From positions 5,706,501 through 5,770,500 of the forward strand of contig OY987251.1 in the NCBI GenBank assembly GCA_963920765.1: a stretch of 64,000 nt of DNA, given 5' to 3'. This DNA is from Ulota crispa. Taxonomy: Eukaryota; Streptophyta; Bryopsida; Orthotrichales; Orthotrichaceae. A program made the translations under genes and the position numbers. Positions 1 through 13,085 of the stretch are shown in pieces (the first letter of the stretch is position 1; every line of letters begins with the position of its first letter). Under the pieces are notes generated by a model. It saw nothing but the letters and a program-made list of their open reading frames with translations. It did no database searches and was not told the origin of the DNA.

Positions 1-1233
1 CCTTTGACTCCACAATTGTCCGCTTTTAATAATGATCTTTTTAGCTCCACCATCGTCCCTTCTTGCACACTGCAATTCCTTGAATGACCTTGACCTGGCA
101 ATCAACTCTGCATCCAAACTATCTAGAGGCACAGAGCAAGAGCCAAAGGCGCGGAGGGAGAGCCGAAACACGGGCAGCAACACAAACAGGTGCAGGAGCA
201 ACAAGAACATGAGCGGAGCTAACAAGAGAGACAAAGAGGAAGAGGCTTCACGTTGTTCACTCGTGAACGAGCCACGAGCCATGAGGACCTCCTGAAGGTC
301 CTCATGGGTGGTTCACTTTTGTGACTTCATGTTCACCAATGAACAAAAACTTGTTCAAGACCATTTGTTCATCATTTTTTTGAGATATTTGAAACCCCTA
401 ATGATGTGTCAAATGGGCGTGGACGGGAATTTGTTTGGTGCTTGGAGTTGACTGATGAAGGGAGCCATTTTGCAAACAAGCCACAATCAAAGCTCTTGCT
501 ATGCTAGAAGCTTTGGATATGATGAGGGTGCATTAATTAAAGCTGGCTAATTTAATCAATTAGGTTTAATGGCGATGTTCAAGAATAAATCGTTGCAAGG
601 AATAAACTTCTTTGTTATTTGGTAAAGATCTTGGCCTCTTGGCCCATAACGGGGAGGTCCCAATCTAACAACTAACAAGGCCCTGTCACTATAACTAGTC
701 CTAAGCAGTCGCACCCTTGTGGGGATTTGAGTGACCAACGGTGGCAATGGTTTGACATCAAAGAGTCTTCAAGTAGCATTTGGAGAGAAATTTAGTTTCG
801 GTGGCTAGAATTTGGCATTTCCTGTTTTCAAACAATTTTTTCCAAGTACGCACCGGTCATCTCTATTATAAAGCATCACATGTTTATTCATCATAGGAAA
901 TTAAAAACTCCCTCTCAAAGAAAGAGGAGGTAAAGGGAAGGTGAAAAAAGAAAGGGATAAATAGGAACAATTTGGATAAGACAAATGGTGGAAAGATAGG
1001 GAAAATAGTAGGTGAAACAGCGCACAACGCGGGCAAGGCATTTTTATTTTCTACAATTTTCCTATAATTAAACTATAAAATTTGTTTAATTAGATATCAT
1101 TATGAAAAACCGATTGATTTTTTATCCACTAGTTTCAAGTTTTAAATGCAGTTCTTAGCAATTTCAAAGGGCTGACACACTAAATGTTGGTTTTTCCTAG
1201 TCTGTCTCCAACTCCATATCTCCCCCTTCATTT
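1..1233. other. AT-rich intergenic DNA, no gene
   Basis: No exon-like stretch, splice-flanked open frame or RNA gene was recognised here. A perfect 10-base stem (ATGAGGACCT / AGGTCCTCAT) lies near 280-305. A purine-rich tract lies at about 915-965. Confidence 0.5.
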
Positions 1234-2177
1234 CCTAAAGGCCTACGTGGCCCCTCGAGGGTCAAGTGGGGTTTTGGGCATGTACTTACAGCTAAACTAC
1301 TTTGTGAGATTTTCTGAAACTTTTATACAAGATGAGGAATTCAAAGATCTACGTGGGCGTTTAATCTTTTCTTCATTTTGACATTTATTGAAGAAGTTAT
1401 GCATGCATTTCTAAACAAATAGGGGAAGGCAGGTAGCCCAAAACTTTTTTAAATATTGCATTGAAAAATAAATAAAAATCTGAAATTGATTCTTTAGCTT
1501 TATAGATATGTAGGAAGCTTCAAATTATTCAATTTTGATTAATGGGTGAGAAGTTTTAGTTTGCAGGTAGACATGGGACTCCCAAACCTCCATTCCTTTT
1601 GCCCCTTGCAAATTTTGATGCTCTGCTTTTTTGAGCCCTTTGTGTATTTATCTTTTGAATTGTTTTTTCCAAGTTGTAAGAGACTAAGATTCCTTGGTTT
1701 TCACCATTTGGGTCAAAGTAATTCAAATTTCTAAATCTTACATAAGTCCTCCAATTTTGCCGAGTGTATATGCAAATTTCATGGCCTTACGGCATTGCAA
1801 GATTTTACAAAGTATGATTCACACCTCCAATTTGTTTGAAAATTCTCTTACACTTAGTTAACTTGGTCTTCTACTTGGAAAAAATAAGACTGAACTTTGT
1901 GTAGAGCAATTTTTTTGATATAGGAACGGTCAAAGGCTTCTAAATTTTTTGGGCAACTGGGAAATAAACTTTTTTTTTCACTTCAGATGTCAATATCTCA
2001 CTCCTCTACATTTATAATGAGCTGATTTTTTTTCCCACACATACCTCCCATAGTCTAGGGCAAGAACTTACAATTGGATTTCCAAAAAAAACTGTTTTTC
2101 CTACCTTTCTACTCATTCCCCTAAAGGTGGCAATTTTCAGTGACTTTCACAAAAATAAGGGCTTGGGCCTTTAGGGG
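1234..2177. mobile_element. TTAA element, subgroup a (copy 1)
   Basis: The right end reads CCTTTAGGGG followed by TTAA at 2178-2181. The left end is worn (TTCCTAAAGGCC). The interior matches the copies at 3199, 6458, 28021 and 30760, and runs in the opposite orientation to the 3199 copy. It is non-autonomous, since no transposase-sized frame is present. Confidence 0.7.
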
Positions 2178-2181
2178 TTAA

Positions 2182-3194
2182 GAAACACTGATTCCCAGAA
2201 ATGGTTTTTGTAATTAGCTCAAGCTGCTTAGTGCTCTTCATAAAAATTAAAAATTAAAGATTTAAAGGAAACTATCAAAGATACCCCTTAGTTATTCAAA
2301 ATACCAAAAATTATCATGGCCTTGTGTAAGAATATTAATTATACCCCTTGTTTTCTTTAAGAATATCATTAACATCCCTATTTTTTTGGAAAAATATCAA
2401 AAAATTCTCCTCAAATATTCAAAATATCAAGTATATCCCTATGAAATTTGAAATTTAAAAGTATTTGTGGTTTTGTGTAAGAACATCAATCAAACTAGAT
2501 CATGGGTTATCTTTGAGAATGTCATACATGCCTTTAGTTTTCTTGTGCTTCTTATTGCAAATTTTTGTAAATACTAGGATAAGCTACCTTATGGTATACC
2601 TAGATTTGAGTTCAAAAAAATCACCTTGTGTACATAGCGACGCCACTAGGTATATGGTTGAAATTGGTTATATCTACTTTATTCTCTATTTTGTGCATTG
2701 CATATTTTGTCAACCGCGCAAAAAAACTATTTTTACAAAACCTTGTATATTGCACAAGAAAGCCTTTTCAATACCATGGGTTGCAACAAGAGAGGAATCC
2801 TAGATGCGTGTAAGAAAGTGATGCCACCTTGGATAAATAAGAGGAGCTTGTAAAGTGACAAATGTGGCCTTTGCGCTCCTTCTATAGCTCCTACATTGGA
2901 ATGCGATGGACTTGAACCAACTTCTCAAAGTCGTAAGCGTCAATTTTAGCATAGGTCCACTAATGTTTGGGGACTGTTTGAGCTTCTTTGGTAAAACTTT
3001 TGCATTTCTCATTTCAAACATTTTTTTAGTGCATGTACAAGATACCGCCTATGTACTTGCATTATAATTAGTTTAATTCCAAAGATCTAGCAAATTTTTA
3101 TCTTGGTTGATATGAACTTCAACCAATTCTTTTAATACTTCATTTAGTTGACTTTTCTATTGTTTCTAGATCTTTTTGCTCATTGATACCCACC
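2182..3194. other. Intergenic DNA with remnant of a tandem-phrase MITE
   Basis: The stretch 2265-2450 repeats phrases such as 'caaagatacccc' and 'aaaatatcaa'. It resembles the ends of the Mutator-like element at 60720-61223. The rest, about 2460-3190, shows nothing that I recognise. Confidence 0.4.
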
Positions 3195-3198
3195 TTAT

Positions 3199-4133
3199 CC
3201 CCTAAAGGCCCAAGCCATTTTTGTGTGAAAGTCATTGAAAATTGCCACTTTGAGGGGAATGAGTAGAAAACTAGGAAACAAAGTTTGTTTTGCAAATCCA
3301 ATTGTAGGATCTTGTTTTAGACTAGAAGAGGTACTTGTGGGGAAAAAATCAAGTCGTTCTAAATGGAGAGGAGGGAGATATTTACATCTAAAGTGAAAAT
3401 AAAGGTTTTTCTCCGTGTTGTTCAAAAAAATTTAGAAGCCTTTAACTACTCTTATATGAAAAAAATTGCTCTTCCCAAAGTTGAGCTTTTATTTTTCCAT
3501 GTAGGAGATCAAGTTAGGTATGTGTGGGAGAATTTTCAAATCAATTGGAACTATTCAACACATGGGAAAAAAATAGTAAGTAAAAAGAAGTAGAGAATGA
3601 GTCAAATCGCTAAATTGATAAGAATTTAATTATTGAAATGAAAAATGCTAATCCTAGCGGTCATAATGTTGTGATAAACAATCTACTTCCTTTGGTTTAG
3701 CTTTTTTTTCCAAAATATTGAAAATTGTGGAAAATAAAGGACTTCAAAGCTTATTTTAGAGTAGAGGATCTATAATTGCCCATAAACTAAGACATCTCAT
3801 AATTTTTATCTCATTGATTGAAATTGAATGATTCAAAGCTTCCCACATACAAAAAAAATCTAAAGAACCAATTTCAAATTTTTATTTTTAAAAAACACAA
3901 ATTTTAAAGAAGTTTTTGGGCTGCCCAAATTGCCCTCCCTCCCCTTGGTTGTAGAAATTCTTGCATAACTTCTTTGTCAAATGTCAAAATGAAGAAAAAT
4001 ATAGATGCTTGCGATGCTCTTGGAATTCTCCGCGTTCAATAAAAAATTTCACAAATTTACAAACAATAGCTTATCCAACAGTACATGCCCAAAATCCATT
4101 TGTCCCCCCAGGGGATAGTCGGGCATTTAGGGG
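3199..4133. mobile_element. TTAA-type element, subgroup a, flanked by TTAT
   Basis: The ends are CCCCTAAAGG and CATTTAGGGG. TTAT lies immediately outside both ends (3195-3198 and 4134-4137), so the duplicated target is four bases and not only the palindromic TTAA. This argues against a 2-bp TA duplication. The interior is an inverted copy of 1234-2177. Confidence 0.8.
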
Positions 4134-4275
4134 TTATTTTGGGCATTTGGTGCATGCGGTGAAGGTGCTTTTACACTTCAAACCCTTTCACCAACAACCT
4201 TGGAGTGAATATTTTACACAGTCACTCTATAATTGAGTATAACACACTTGTTGCTTGCTTCCACTATGCAAGTGA

Positions 4276-4740
4276 GTGCCACTTCACATTATGACCAAAG
4301 GTCCAGTGGCCTTCAATTTCCACCAAGATTGCAAGAAACCAAGACTTTAGCCTCTCAACCTTTCACACTAAAGGTCAAAGTTCAAAATTTGTTCCTATAA
4401 AACTAATTACATATCATCAATGTTTTAGCCAAAGCATTATTCTTTAAAAAGGTGTTTGGGTTGAACAAAAATGGAGGTTATGATTGAGAGGTAGTCAAGT
4501 TTTTTTTCATGAAGTAATAAAAATTTGACAAGATCTTGGCCATTAAATTGGAAGGTCTTATATATGTCATGAATTTGGATTTTGGGTTGGGCCTTTGAAA
4601 ACTTCACACTAATGCCGACTAAAAATTTCAAAAAAAAAATTGTTACCTATTTTCCACCTATTTATATGACCTCTTGACAAAATTTGACCACTCAATCCCA
4701 GAGCCTCTCAACTTGGTTGACTATGGTGTGAAGCGGCCCT
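4276..4740. mobile_element. MITE with 'accatagtgtgaag' ends (copy 1)
   Basis: The ends are inverted repeats: GTGCCACTTCACATTATGACC at the left and a worn complement ending GTGTGAAGCGGC at the right. The family recurs at 35109-35742, 49490-49960 and 62784-63288. The superfamily is not assigned because no clean target duplication was seen. Confidence 0.65.
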
Positions 4741-6457
4741 GAAATTAAATATCCTTGAATGTCCTTTGCCAAATATGTCAATCCCAAGGTGCTGTGTGTG
4801 AATCATCCTACCAATCAATACCACCAAGCACGTTGACACACGAGCAATCAGTTCATGCACAATTGCACATTCTGGTTTGTTGGTTTCCTTCAACATACCT
4901 ATTTTTTCTTCCTTTTCTTATGTTGAAAATTTTGCAAAGATACCCTTGTTAAAAAGATCAAGCCGTCTTATTTTGGAGATTTCCCAAAATGCTCATGTTC
5001 GTACCAACTGTCCAAGACACAACTACTCCTAGCTTGACACTTATTGCTTGACAACTTGTGGGCTTAACTCAAAGTTGCAAATTTACAACCTAAAATTCTA
5101 TAAACGCACATACACAAAAAATCAAACTTTTTTCAAGTGAGTTAGAATAGAAGAATTGAATTGAGAGAGAAAAAAAAGAAGATGTGTGCAAGTGTAATTT
5201 CCCTAGGACAATATGTAGTCAACCTATGTAAGGTACCAAAAGGTTGCAATAATTGGTGTCAAGTAATTTTGTGAAAAATTAGTTTGGATGATGCATATAA
5301 TACCCAAAGACATCTTGAGGATTTTTTTTAGAAATGTGAGAGGCCTTTTGATCTTAGGGCAACTACACAATACAAGTCAAGGCTAGTTTTCCAATGTTTG
5401 GCACTTCTAACGTTGACTTTTTATTGGTTGATTCTCTAAAAATGGCCTCAAGGCTTTCACATTAGAAGTCAAGGCCAGACTAACAGATTTTAGTGTTCAA
5501 AATACAATATTTAGCTCTAATTTCAAAGGTTTGAGTCCTCCAAAAACAACAATTCAATTCTTAGCCCTAGGGCCACTATTGGGTTTTCTCAAAAATATAA
5601 TTTTTTGAACAAAAGAAGATATTATTTTGAGATAGTCAACAATGTAGAATGGAATAATGACCTCAATGATGACTCTACTTGGTCTTTTTTTTTAATCCCT
5701 TTTCTCTTGAAATTTTCAAAATTTGTACCAGTGGCCTCAACTTTTTAGGCCTATACAAGTAAGAGAACTGACCCTTGTCATACTCATAATATAATGGGTG
5801 CTTGGGGTTGTTCTTAAGGCCATTTGAACTGAATTTTTGAATTGAATTTTTGATTAAAATGACCCCAAGTTTTCATGGCCTTTAATTTGACTCCTAATGT
5901 AAAGCGGCCGTTATTTTTACAAAATGTTTTGGTTTTTTCCTTAATTGTTTCTATCCAAACTCCAGACGTCAAAGCTGCACAAGTGTCCCTCAAAAGTCCG
6001 ACCATTCCAGCACTGCAAACTCCTGCACATTGCAAGCTCCAAATTTCAAAACAAACAAGGTTTGGCTTGACTTATATGTGAGCTCCATTACCCAATTGAG
6101 CGACAACATCGCCATGGGCCATGGTCCCAGCCCTGTCCTCCTGGTCTCTCAGGCTTAATATTTTGCTGTCTACATTGTGGCCAGCAAGACAGAGTGCCCC
6201 TTACAAGCCTCCATCCCCAAGTACACATTCTTTGAAGCTTTTTTTTTGTATTAGAAAAAGGACTGGGCCCAGTGCGGCGGTCCAATGTCAGAGCTGGGTC
6301 CATGGAGTAAACTCTGTGGGCTGTGGTGGGTTTGAAAACCATGGCCATCCTGATGTGAGCAGCAAAGCTGCGTTGCCAGTCAACGCTTAACCCTTACGGC
6401 CATTTCACACTACACTAAATAGTGCACTAAATAGTGCATTAGCCTTTAAAAGGTTGC
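4741..6457. other. AT-rich intergenic DNA, no gene recognised
   Basis: No coding exon could be supported. The interval 6110-6390 is somewhat GC-richer but has no recognisable protein in any frame. Confidence 0.4.
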
Positions 6458-7545
6458 CCCCTAAAGACCCAAGTGGTCCCTTGGGGTGAAGTGGGGTTTT
6501 GGGCATGTACTTACAATTAAATTACTTTGTGCACTACAAGAAAATTATAGTCAAATCTACAAAAAGTTGACAAAGCTTGTGACCTAATCTACATTATATT
6601 GTAGATTAGGTCATAATATTTGTCAACTCTTTGTAAATTCAACCATGATTTTCTTATAGTGGTGTGATTTTTTGAAACTTTTATAGAAGATGGGGAATTC
6701 AAAAATTGGCATGGTCATCTAGTTTTTTCTTCATTTTGACAGTTATTGAAGAAGTTATGCATGAGTTTCTAGAAAAATGGGGGAAGGCGGGCAGCCCAAA
6801 AACTTTTTTAAAACTTGCATTCAAAAAATAATAATAATTTTTAAATTGGTACTTTAGATTTATGTATATGTGGGAAGCTTTGAACCATTCAATTTTGATT
6901 GATGAGATGAAGGTTATGAGAAGCTTTAGTTTGTGGGTAAGTATGGGACTCCCAAACCTCCATTCCTTTTGCCCCTTGTAAAATTTGGCGCTTTACTTTT
7001 TTGAGTGATTTGTGTATTTGTTTTTGGATTCTTTTTTATTCCAAGTTGTAGTAGACTAAGATTCCTTGATTTTTACTTGTTGGATCACAATAATTCAAAT
7101 TTTTGAACTTTACATATATTCTCCAATTTTGCCTAGTGTATATGCAAATTTTATGGCCTTATGGCATTGCAAGATTTTACAAAGTATGATTCACACCTCC
7201 AATTCATTTGAAAATTCTCCCCACTTACCTAACTTGGTCTTCTACATGGGAAAAAAAAACCTCATCTTTGCATATAGCAATATTTTTGATATAGGAGTTG
7301 TCAAAAGCTTTTGAAATTTTTGGGCAGCATGGGAAAAAACTTTTTTTTTCACTTTAGATGCCAATATCTCATTCCTCTACATCTAGAATGAGTTGATTTT
7401 TTTCACACAAATACCTCCCGTAGTCTAAGGCAAGATCCTACAATTGAATTTCCAAATATAAAAAAAATCCAACATTTGTATTCATTCCCAAAAAGTGGCA
7501 GTTTTGAGTGACTTTCACAGAAAAAAGGGCCTGGTCCTTCATGGG
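6458..7545. mobile_element. TTAA element, subgroup a, interrupted by a CACTA foldback
   Basis: The left end is CCCCTAAAG without a clear TTAA. The right end is worn (CATGGG) and followed by TTAA at 7546-7549. Internally it matches 1234-2177 until 6531, where a 130-bp foldback interrupts the match, and the match resumes after 6664. Confidence 0.75.
6532..6661. mobile_element. CACTA-type foldback MITE, 130 bp
   Basis: It starts CACTACAAGAAAA and ends TTTTCTTATAGTG, the standard end motif of CACTA (En/Spm) elements. It is flanked by the 3-bp direct repeat GTG (6529-6531 and 6662-6664). Almost the whole element is a palindrome. The empty site is preserved in the related copy at 1234-2177. A sister copy lies at 12957-13085. 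Confidence 0.88.
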
Positions 7546-7880
7546 TTAAACATTGTGCAATGTCGTGGATTTAGCAGTTCCCTTGGAAAAAGTCAAGAGA
7601 TATTGGTTTGTGGAAGATTCCTTTCCATCTAACATCCACATAGTAAAAGTTTCTTAGGATAAAATTCCCCCCTAAACAAATTGAACGTCACTTAAATCTC
7701 AACAATTCTTAATTACGTACCAAATTTTACTTCCTCTAATCATTCATCACAACCAACTTTTTGCAAAGATAAACCAAGTACCAACACACTACGTTACCAT
7801 ACATCAAACTGTGTGCAGAACTTTGGATTGGAGGTTACTACACATGGAGCATCAAGGGAGAAAATTCACAAAGAACTTAA

Positions 7881-8842
7881 CCCCTAAAGGACCAAGGGCG
7901 TTTTTGAGAATGAATCTTAAAAACTGCCAATTTTAGTACATTGTTCAAAATTGAAAACAAAAACCTTTTTTCTCAATTCCAACTGCCCAAAAGTGTGTCA
8001 AGTAGATATGTTAACATGTGCAAAAAAAATTCAGCCCGTTTGACAATGCGGATTGTAAGATTATAACGTTGAAGTAAGAAAAATAGCTTTTTTTCATTCC
8101 TGCAAAACAAGGTCAACAAACTTTGAGCCTTCTTAGAGTAAAATTTTTGGTCTGCAGAAATTAGAGCTTTTTGACCATTCACAAGTATATGATGTTAGGT
8201 CCACTCATGAAAATTTTCAAATGCACAGATAGTATCTAGCTTATTCTAAATCACCGTGCACTGCAAGGAGGTGTAGTGAATTGGCAATACATTAGTCATT
8301 CTTTCATGATTTCTTGTGCAATGAGGAAGTCTTTTATTTGAAATTTGAATGGTGAAAAGTTAGAGACAATCATTTGGAATATGAGTAAAAAAATTTCAAG
8401 AGCTTTGTATTTATAAATTGAAAGATAATACTCATAATAGAGCTTGAAGTTAGAGTATTTTTTTATTCTTGAAACTACCCAAACATAGTTAACAAAATTT
8501 GACTCCCTTCTTACAGAGATATGAGAGTTTGATTTTTTTTTTTTTTTTGACAATTGTACATTATGTTTTTGTAGTTACATACTTGCCAAATTTCAAAAGT
8601 TGATGAGGGTTTTAGCATAAGATTCTCCAAAGATGCCCAAATTGTCTGAGCTACCCAAATTCTTTTGGGTAACATAACTTTTGAACCAGGCATCCGATTG
8701 GGGAAAAAATTACATTTCCAATTAAGGGATACATATTTGCACCTTGTGTAAAAATTTTGAGAACATCCAATAAAAATTAACTTCATATAACCCTACCCGA
8801 GTTCTCAAGTGACTATTGAACAACCACTTGATCCTTTAGGGG
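7881..8842. mobile_element. TTAA element, subgroup b (copy 1)
   Basis: The termini CCCCTAAAGG and CCTTTAGGGG are perfect inverted repeats, with TTAA on both sides (7877-7880 and 8843-8846). At 962 bp it has no long open frame. Its interior matches the element at 11017-12027 in inverted orientation. Confidence 0.85.
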
Positions 8843-9213
8843 TTAATGTTATGTTATGACTTCAAGCAAGATTGTCTTTTTTTTAATGACTAGGGGACTC
8901 AACAAAAGGGACTCCAAACATTCAAAGGCTTTTCAGAATGTAATTTCTCTCCATGGTGTTTCAAAATAACTAGCAAAAAAAAAATCCGTGACGTGGTTGG
9001 CTATCCTTTTGAAAACCTGGTTTTTCAATATTTTAGCAAAAGTTTAAGTCTTGACGCCCCCTACTAAACACTAATCCTCCTCAATGAATTTACTGATCTA
9101 TATCATTTTTATTTTATTTGTTTTTCATTGGGTGAGCAACACACATTCTAGAATGCGTGCAGATAAAGTAAAAGTTGGATAAAATCATCAACGTGTGCAT
9201 ATTCATCCTTTAA

Positions 9214-9569
9214 CTCCTAAACGTTGAGGACGACAAAAACGTTCTCCGGCTCCGAAAAAAGATTTTGTGATTCAGAAAAAAGTCATTCTTCATCTGATTT
9301 TTTTCAAAAGTGGTCATAAACACACGGTTCATCATGGAAGACAAAAAATTACCTCTTGGGATGCATTCCTTTTTTTTAAACCCAAATTGTGATAAGATTC
9401 AAAAACATGGTGTTAACTCCCAAGCTGCTCTTCTTGTAATTTTCATGAGGGCACCATGCACTGTTGACTTTTTCAACTTTTTGAAGCAATACTACTGGTA
9501 TCCATGTGCAAAACACTGTAGAATGCTACAGGCAGGACAAGCCATGGTGATCCATCCGTCCTTTAAGGG
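9214..9569. mobile_element. TTAA element, subgroup c (copy 1, 356 bp)
   Basis: The ends are CTCCTAAACG and CCTTTAAGGG, with TTAA at 9210-9213 and 9570-9573. It closely resembles 42118-42475 and more distantly 38780-39112 and 53133-53795. Confidence 0.82.
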
Positions 9570-9873
9570 TTAAAACTAGTATATGCTGATAAATTCCATC
9601 CTCATGTTGGTGCACTTTATGTCTCTTTGAGAAGAATTTGACAATTTCATCCATTCTTTTTAGTGTTGAGGTAACAAGTGGAATACGAGGTATCAGAAAC
9701 AAAGCCTGGCATCTATAGTCCCCAGGCAAGAGAAATCCTTCAAAGTCATGGGTTAGCACATGCCATGTCCCAATTTAGAATTTGGTTGACATGGCAAACA
9801 GCCCCTATGCACGTTTGCCCATGCCCTTGTTTTCTAACCACATTAGGAATACTGTACCAAGGGCTGACTTCTA

Positions 9874-10187
9874 AGGTAGGAGCACCCATAAGCGTCACTG
9901 TCTTCATAACAATTACCTCTTAAATTTTGAAAAATTTGTGGAAATGAATAGATGTAATAACAAGGATGTACAACATGTGAACATGAACTCTTAAAAGTGA
10001 TTATGGGTGCAATGGCAGTTTGCTTTGTAAAAATTCATAATTTATTCACACAATATCCAAATAATACATTTGAAAGTGCAAACTCTCTTTTTTTCTGTTC
10101 CTAATAGGATCCTATAATTTGCTAGTTGTTTATTAATAGTCATCATGTTCAAAACCCTTAGTTTGACGTTTATGGGTGCTCCTACCT
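9874..10187. mobile_element. AGGTAG-end MITE, TA-flanked (copy 1, 314 bp)
   Basis: The inverted ends are AGGTAGGAGCACCCATAA and TTATGGGTGCTCCTACCT, with TA on both sides (9872-9873, 10188-10189). The same ~314-bp element recurs at 34392, 49114, 54546 and 57850. A TA duplication suggests the Tc1/mariner group, but the ends do not match the Stowaway consensus. Confidence 0.85.
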
Positions 10188-10189
10188 TA

Positions 10190-11012
10190 TGTCTGACTTC
10201 CATGTGCCGGCAAAGTTGGGGAAGAGTATCTTCAACATCCTAATAAAATACACAACCATGGAATGGCAACTTTCCATGCTTGATTTGAATCAAAAAGTTG
10301 AGAACACAACAAAGGAGTTGTGGAGTCACACATGGAAATGTGATGGAAAACAACAAAATCCAAAATATTAAAAATTGATATTTTGACAATTTTGTCATGA
10401 GAAGCACAAGAACTTTGAGGATTGAAGTTTTTCAATGTGGGAAAATGTCCCTCATCGTAATCAATTTTGATCAATCATGGAAGTTTGCCGTAAGGTGTGT
10501 ATCATGCTACGATTGTTGCTTGGAGATTTGACAAGTTGGTTCAAGTACATTAGGTGCAACATAAGGAGCAGAAACAATGTATATGTATTGTTATTGTGCG
10601 AAGTTGCTCCTTCTTGTCAAAGGAGACATTATGTTTGCGTAGTCTTGAATTCTTTTGTATTCTTTTGTTGCCGCGCTTGTGGAGTTGACAAAGCCTTCTT
10701 GTGCAACATACAAGGCTTTGAAAATTCACAAAATCTTTCATGTGGAAGACAAACTTTGTTGTGCACAAGACCAAAAAATCAAGTAACACTTTTGCGTTGG
10801 ATTGGCATTTTGGTTTCTGAGGCTTGTGTGTAGCATTTCTTCTTGTTGAACGCCCTCTCCATACATTGTTGCATTGAAGATGTTCTAATGGAACTCTACT
10901 TAAAAGCTAACGTCCATGTGCTAGCAAATGAGTTAAAAGTCTAATGTTTATTGGAGTTGGCAAACTACGTTCCCAAATTGGTAAATAAAATATTTAACTA
11001 ATTATTTCTAGG
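10190..11012. other. AT-rich intergenic DNA, no gene recognised
   Basis: The open frames in this stretch have repetitive composition and overlap on both strands. None carries a recognisable domain or a convincing splice site. Confidence 0.4.
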
Positions 11013-11016
11013 TTAA

Positions 11017-12027
11017 TCCCTAGGTCCAAATGTCCATTCAATATACAATTGAGAACTCAGGTAGGGTCATATGAACTTAAATTTCAATGAATATTCTCAA
11101 AATTTTGACTAGTGATAGGATTTTTCATCCTCATCACAACAAAATAAAACAAAATTCAAATCCAATGATAAGATTTTTAAATAACCTGCCCAAAAGTTTT
11201 TGGGCAAATTGGGCAATATAAATTGACTCAAGTAGGGAGGTTGGGTGGGCAAAAAATCATGCATAGAGGAGCTAACTCACATAGGGCCTCAGTTATCACG
11301 CCCCCAATTCCATGCGGGGCTCTACTCCTTGGAGCTTCCAATGGGCTCTCATGGGTTCTCAAAGACTCCCAAGGGTCTCTTTGGGGTTTTTTTTGTTTGT
11401 TTCTTCAAAATAGAACTTCCCAAATCCAAGAATGTGAGCAAGTAAGGAAAATTTGGATATAATTGGATAGAATCAATAGTGTTCACATGTTCATCTATAA
11501 AATTTACTAATATTGGTTATTTTCACTCAAATTTTGGCAAACTTGGTGTTTGCTTACGCAGGGATTTGATAATTTTGTCTTCTTTTCACCCAAATTTTTG
11601 TGTAATGGAATATAATGATAATTTGAGATTTAGGCAAAAATTTGTCAAGAAAAAGAACTTTGTCTTGCAAGAGCTTGTAAGAGCTTGTAGGTGCTTGGGA
11701 GTTGGGACTCCTAGGTTCAAACCCTTGTCCAAAAATCATGAAGCACTCAACATCAAATTATTCACATGGTTAAAGAGCAAGCAAAATAATAATTTGTTAA
11801 GCATACTCAAATGTACTTTATTTGTTTCACATAACTCCTATAGTATGCAATTGAAGTCATTCATCATGCACACTTTTTTGATGATGGTACTCTAAGGATC
11901 AACTTCCATGCTACGTAAAATCACAAAATTTTAAAACAACAAACAAATTTGCACTGTAATAATATTTGTTGTTTCCAAAATTTCATATGCTAGTGTCAAT
12001 ATGAAAGTTCAAGATTGCTTTTAGGGA
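11017..12027. mobile_element. TTAA element, subgroup b (copy 2, 1011 bp)
   Basis: The ends are TCCCTA and TAGGGA, one base diverged from the family, with TTAA at 11013-11016 and 12028-12031. The left part is the reverse complement of the right part of 7881-8842, including the phrase around 'accctacc..gagttctca'. Confidence 0.68.
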
Positions 12028-12031
12028 TTAA

Positions 12032-12956
12032 AGGCTAAACCTTAGAGCAACCTTAGTGGGCCTGCTATGAAGGCGCTGCAATTGTACTATGGAGGTTGCA
12101 ACCTAGATTTGCAAAAATAAGGGACCCAATAGGAATGGCAAATTGTGCTTGTATATAGTTGAGGCACGCACCAACAAAGATGATTTTGCAACTTGTTGAT
12201 GCGCACGTCAAGTGGGTCAACAAAGCGTAATTACTAACATCACAACAACAACCACACATATATGAGGTTGTTGGTAAAGCCAACAACAATGTTATCTTCA
12301 TAAGTTTAATACACCTATACCATTGGATCCCTCCATTCTAAATTTTGCACTTCATCCTAAGAAATCTAGGATCTCAATCAAAATCTCAATACTACATGCC
12401 TTTTTTATTATGCCCATGTATCATTTTGCCATTGAATATTTTTTAGGAATTAAAGATAAACCTATAGAATATTTGTTAATTTGAGAAAAAGTCTTCTCCA
12501 AAATGTATTTTGGGAATACCAAATTTTACAATTGTGAGAATATTTTGGTGATTTGAAGGGAGTTTTTTATAATCCCTTTAAGATATATTCCATCATTGAT
12601 GTAATGCCTTGAAGAATCATCATAAAATTCACTAAATTCACTCTAGATAACCAAAAATCTCTTAAAAACGTAAAATCTAAAAATCCCAAAATTACTATTT
12701 TTCCCAAATTAACAAGTACGCGTTATAGACTTCCAAAGTGTTGGTTATAAGTGTACCTAACTTTGACCATAGGCTCTCATGTCAAATTAATAAAATATGG
12801 TCTTTGTATTGTTAAAGGTCTAGGAGTCCAATTTGGCTCATTTTTGAGCTGTTTACTAGGGCAGAATTAGTAACATGTGCAAATTTGGTTCCATATTTAA
12901 ATGCCATATGGTGTGTTGTATTGTTCTAATTCATATTTCATAAAGAGTATGCATGT
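12032..12956. other. AT-rich intergenic DNA
   Basis: No gene was seen. The stretch 12699-12732 matches the arm of the inverted-repeat element at 24161-24424 (around ACGCGTTATA), so part of this interval is probably a decayed copy. Confidence 0.4.
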
Positions 12957-13085
12957 CATCACAAGGAAACCATGGTTGAATCTACAAATAGTTAACAAAG
13001 ATTGTGACCTAATCTATAGTACAGTGTAGATTAGGTCACAATCTTTGTCAACTTTTGTAGATTCAACCATGGTTTCTTTGTAGTG
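12957..13085. mobile_element. CACTA-type foldback MITE, 129 bp
   Basis: It is a near-perfect palindrome ending CTTTGTAGTG. The left terminus is worn (CATCACAAGG). Its interior matches 6532-6661 over 'aatctacaaa' and 'gtgacctaatcta'. No clear 3-bp duplication is visible, so it is probably an older insertion. Confidence 0.72.

Noticed and set aside
10477-10833. 118-codon plus-strand frame with an antisense frame
   Set aside because: It is open on both strands with Cys/Leu/Val-rich low-information content. No domain or exon boundary was seen.
11479-11895. 138-codon plus-strand open frame
   Set aside because: It lies wholly inside the subgroup b TTAA element, has AT-rich repetitive composition and is not shared as an open frame by the sister copy.
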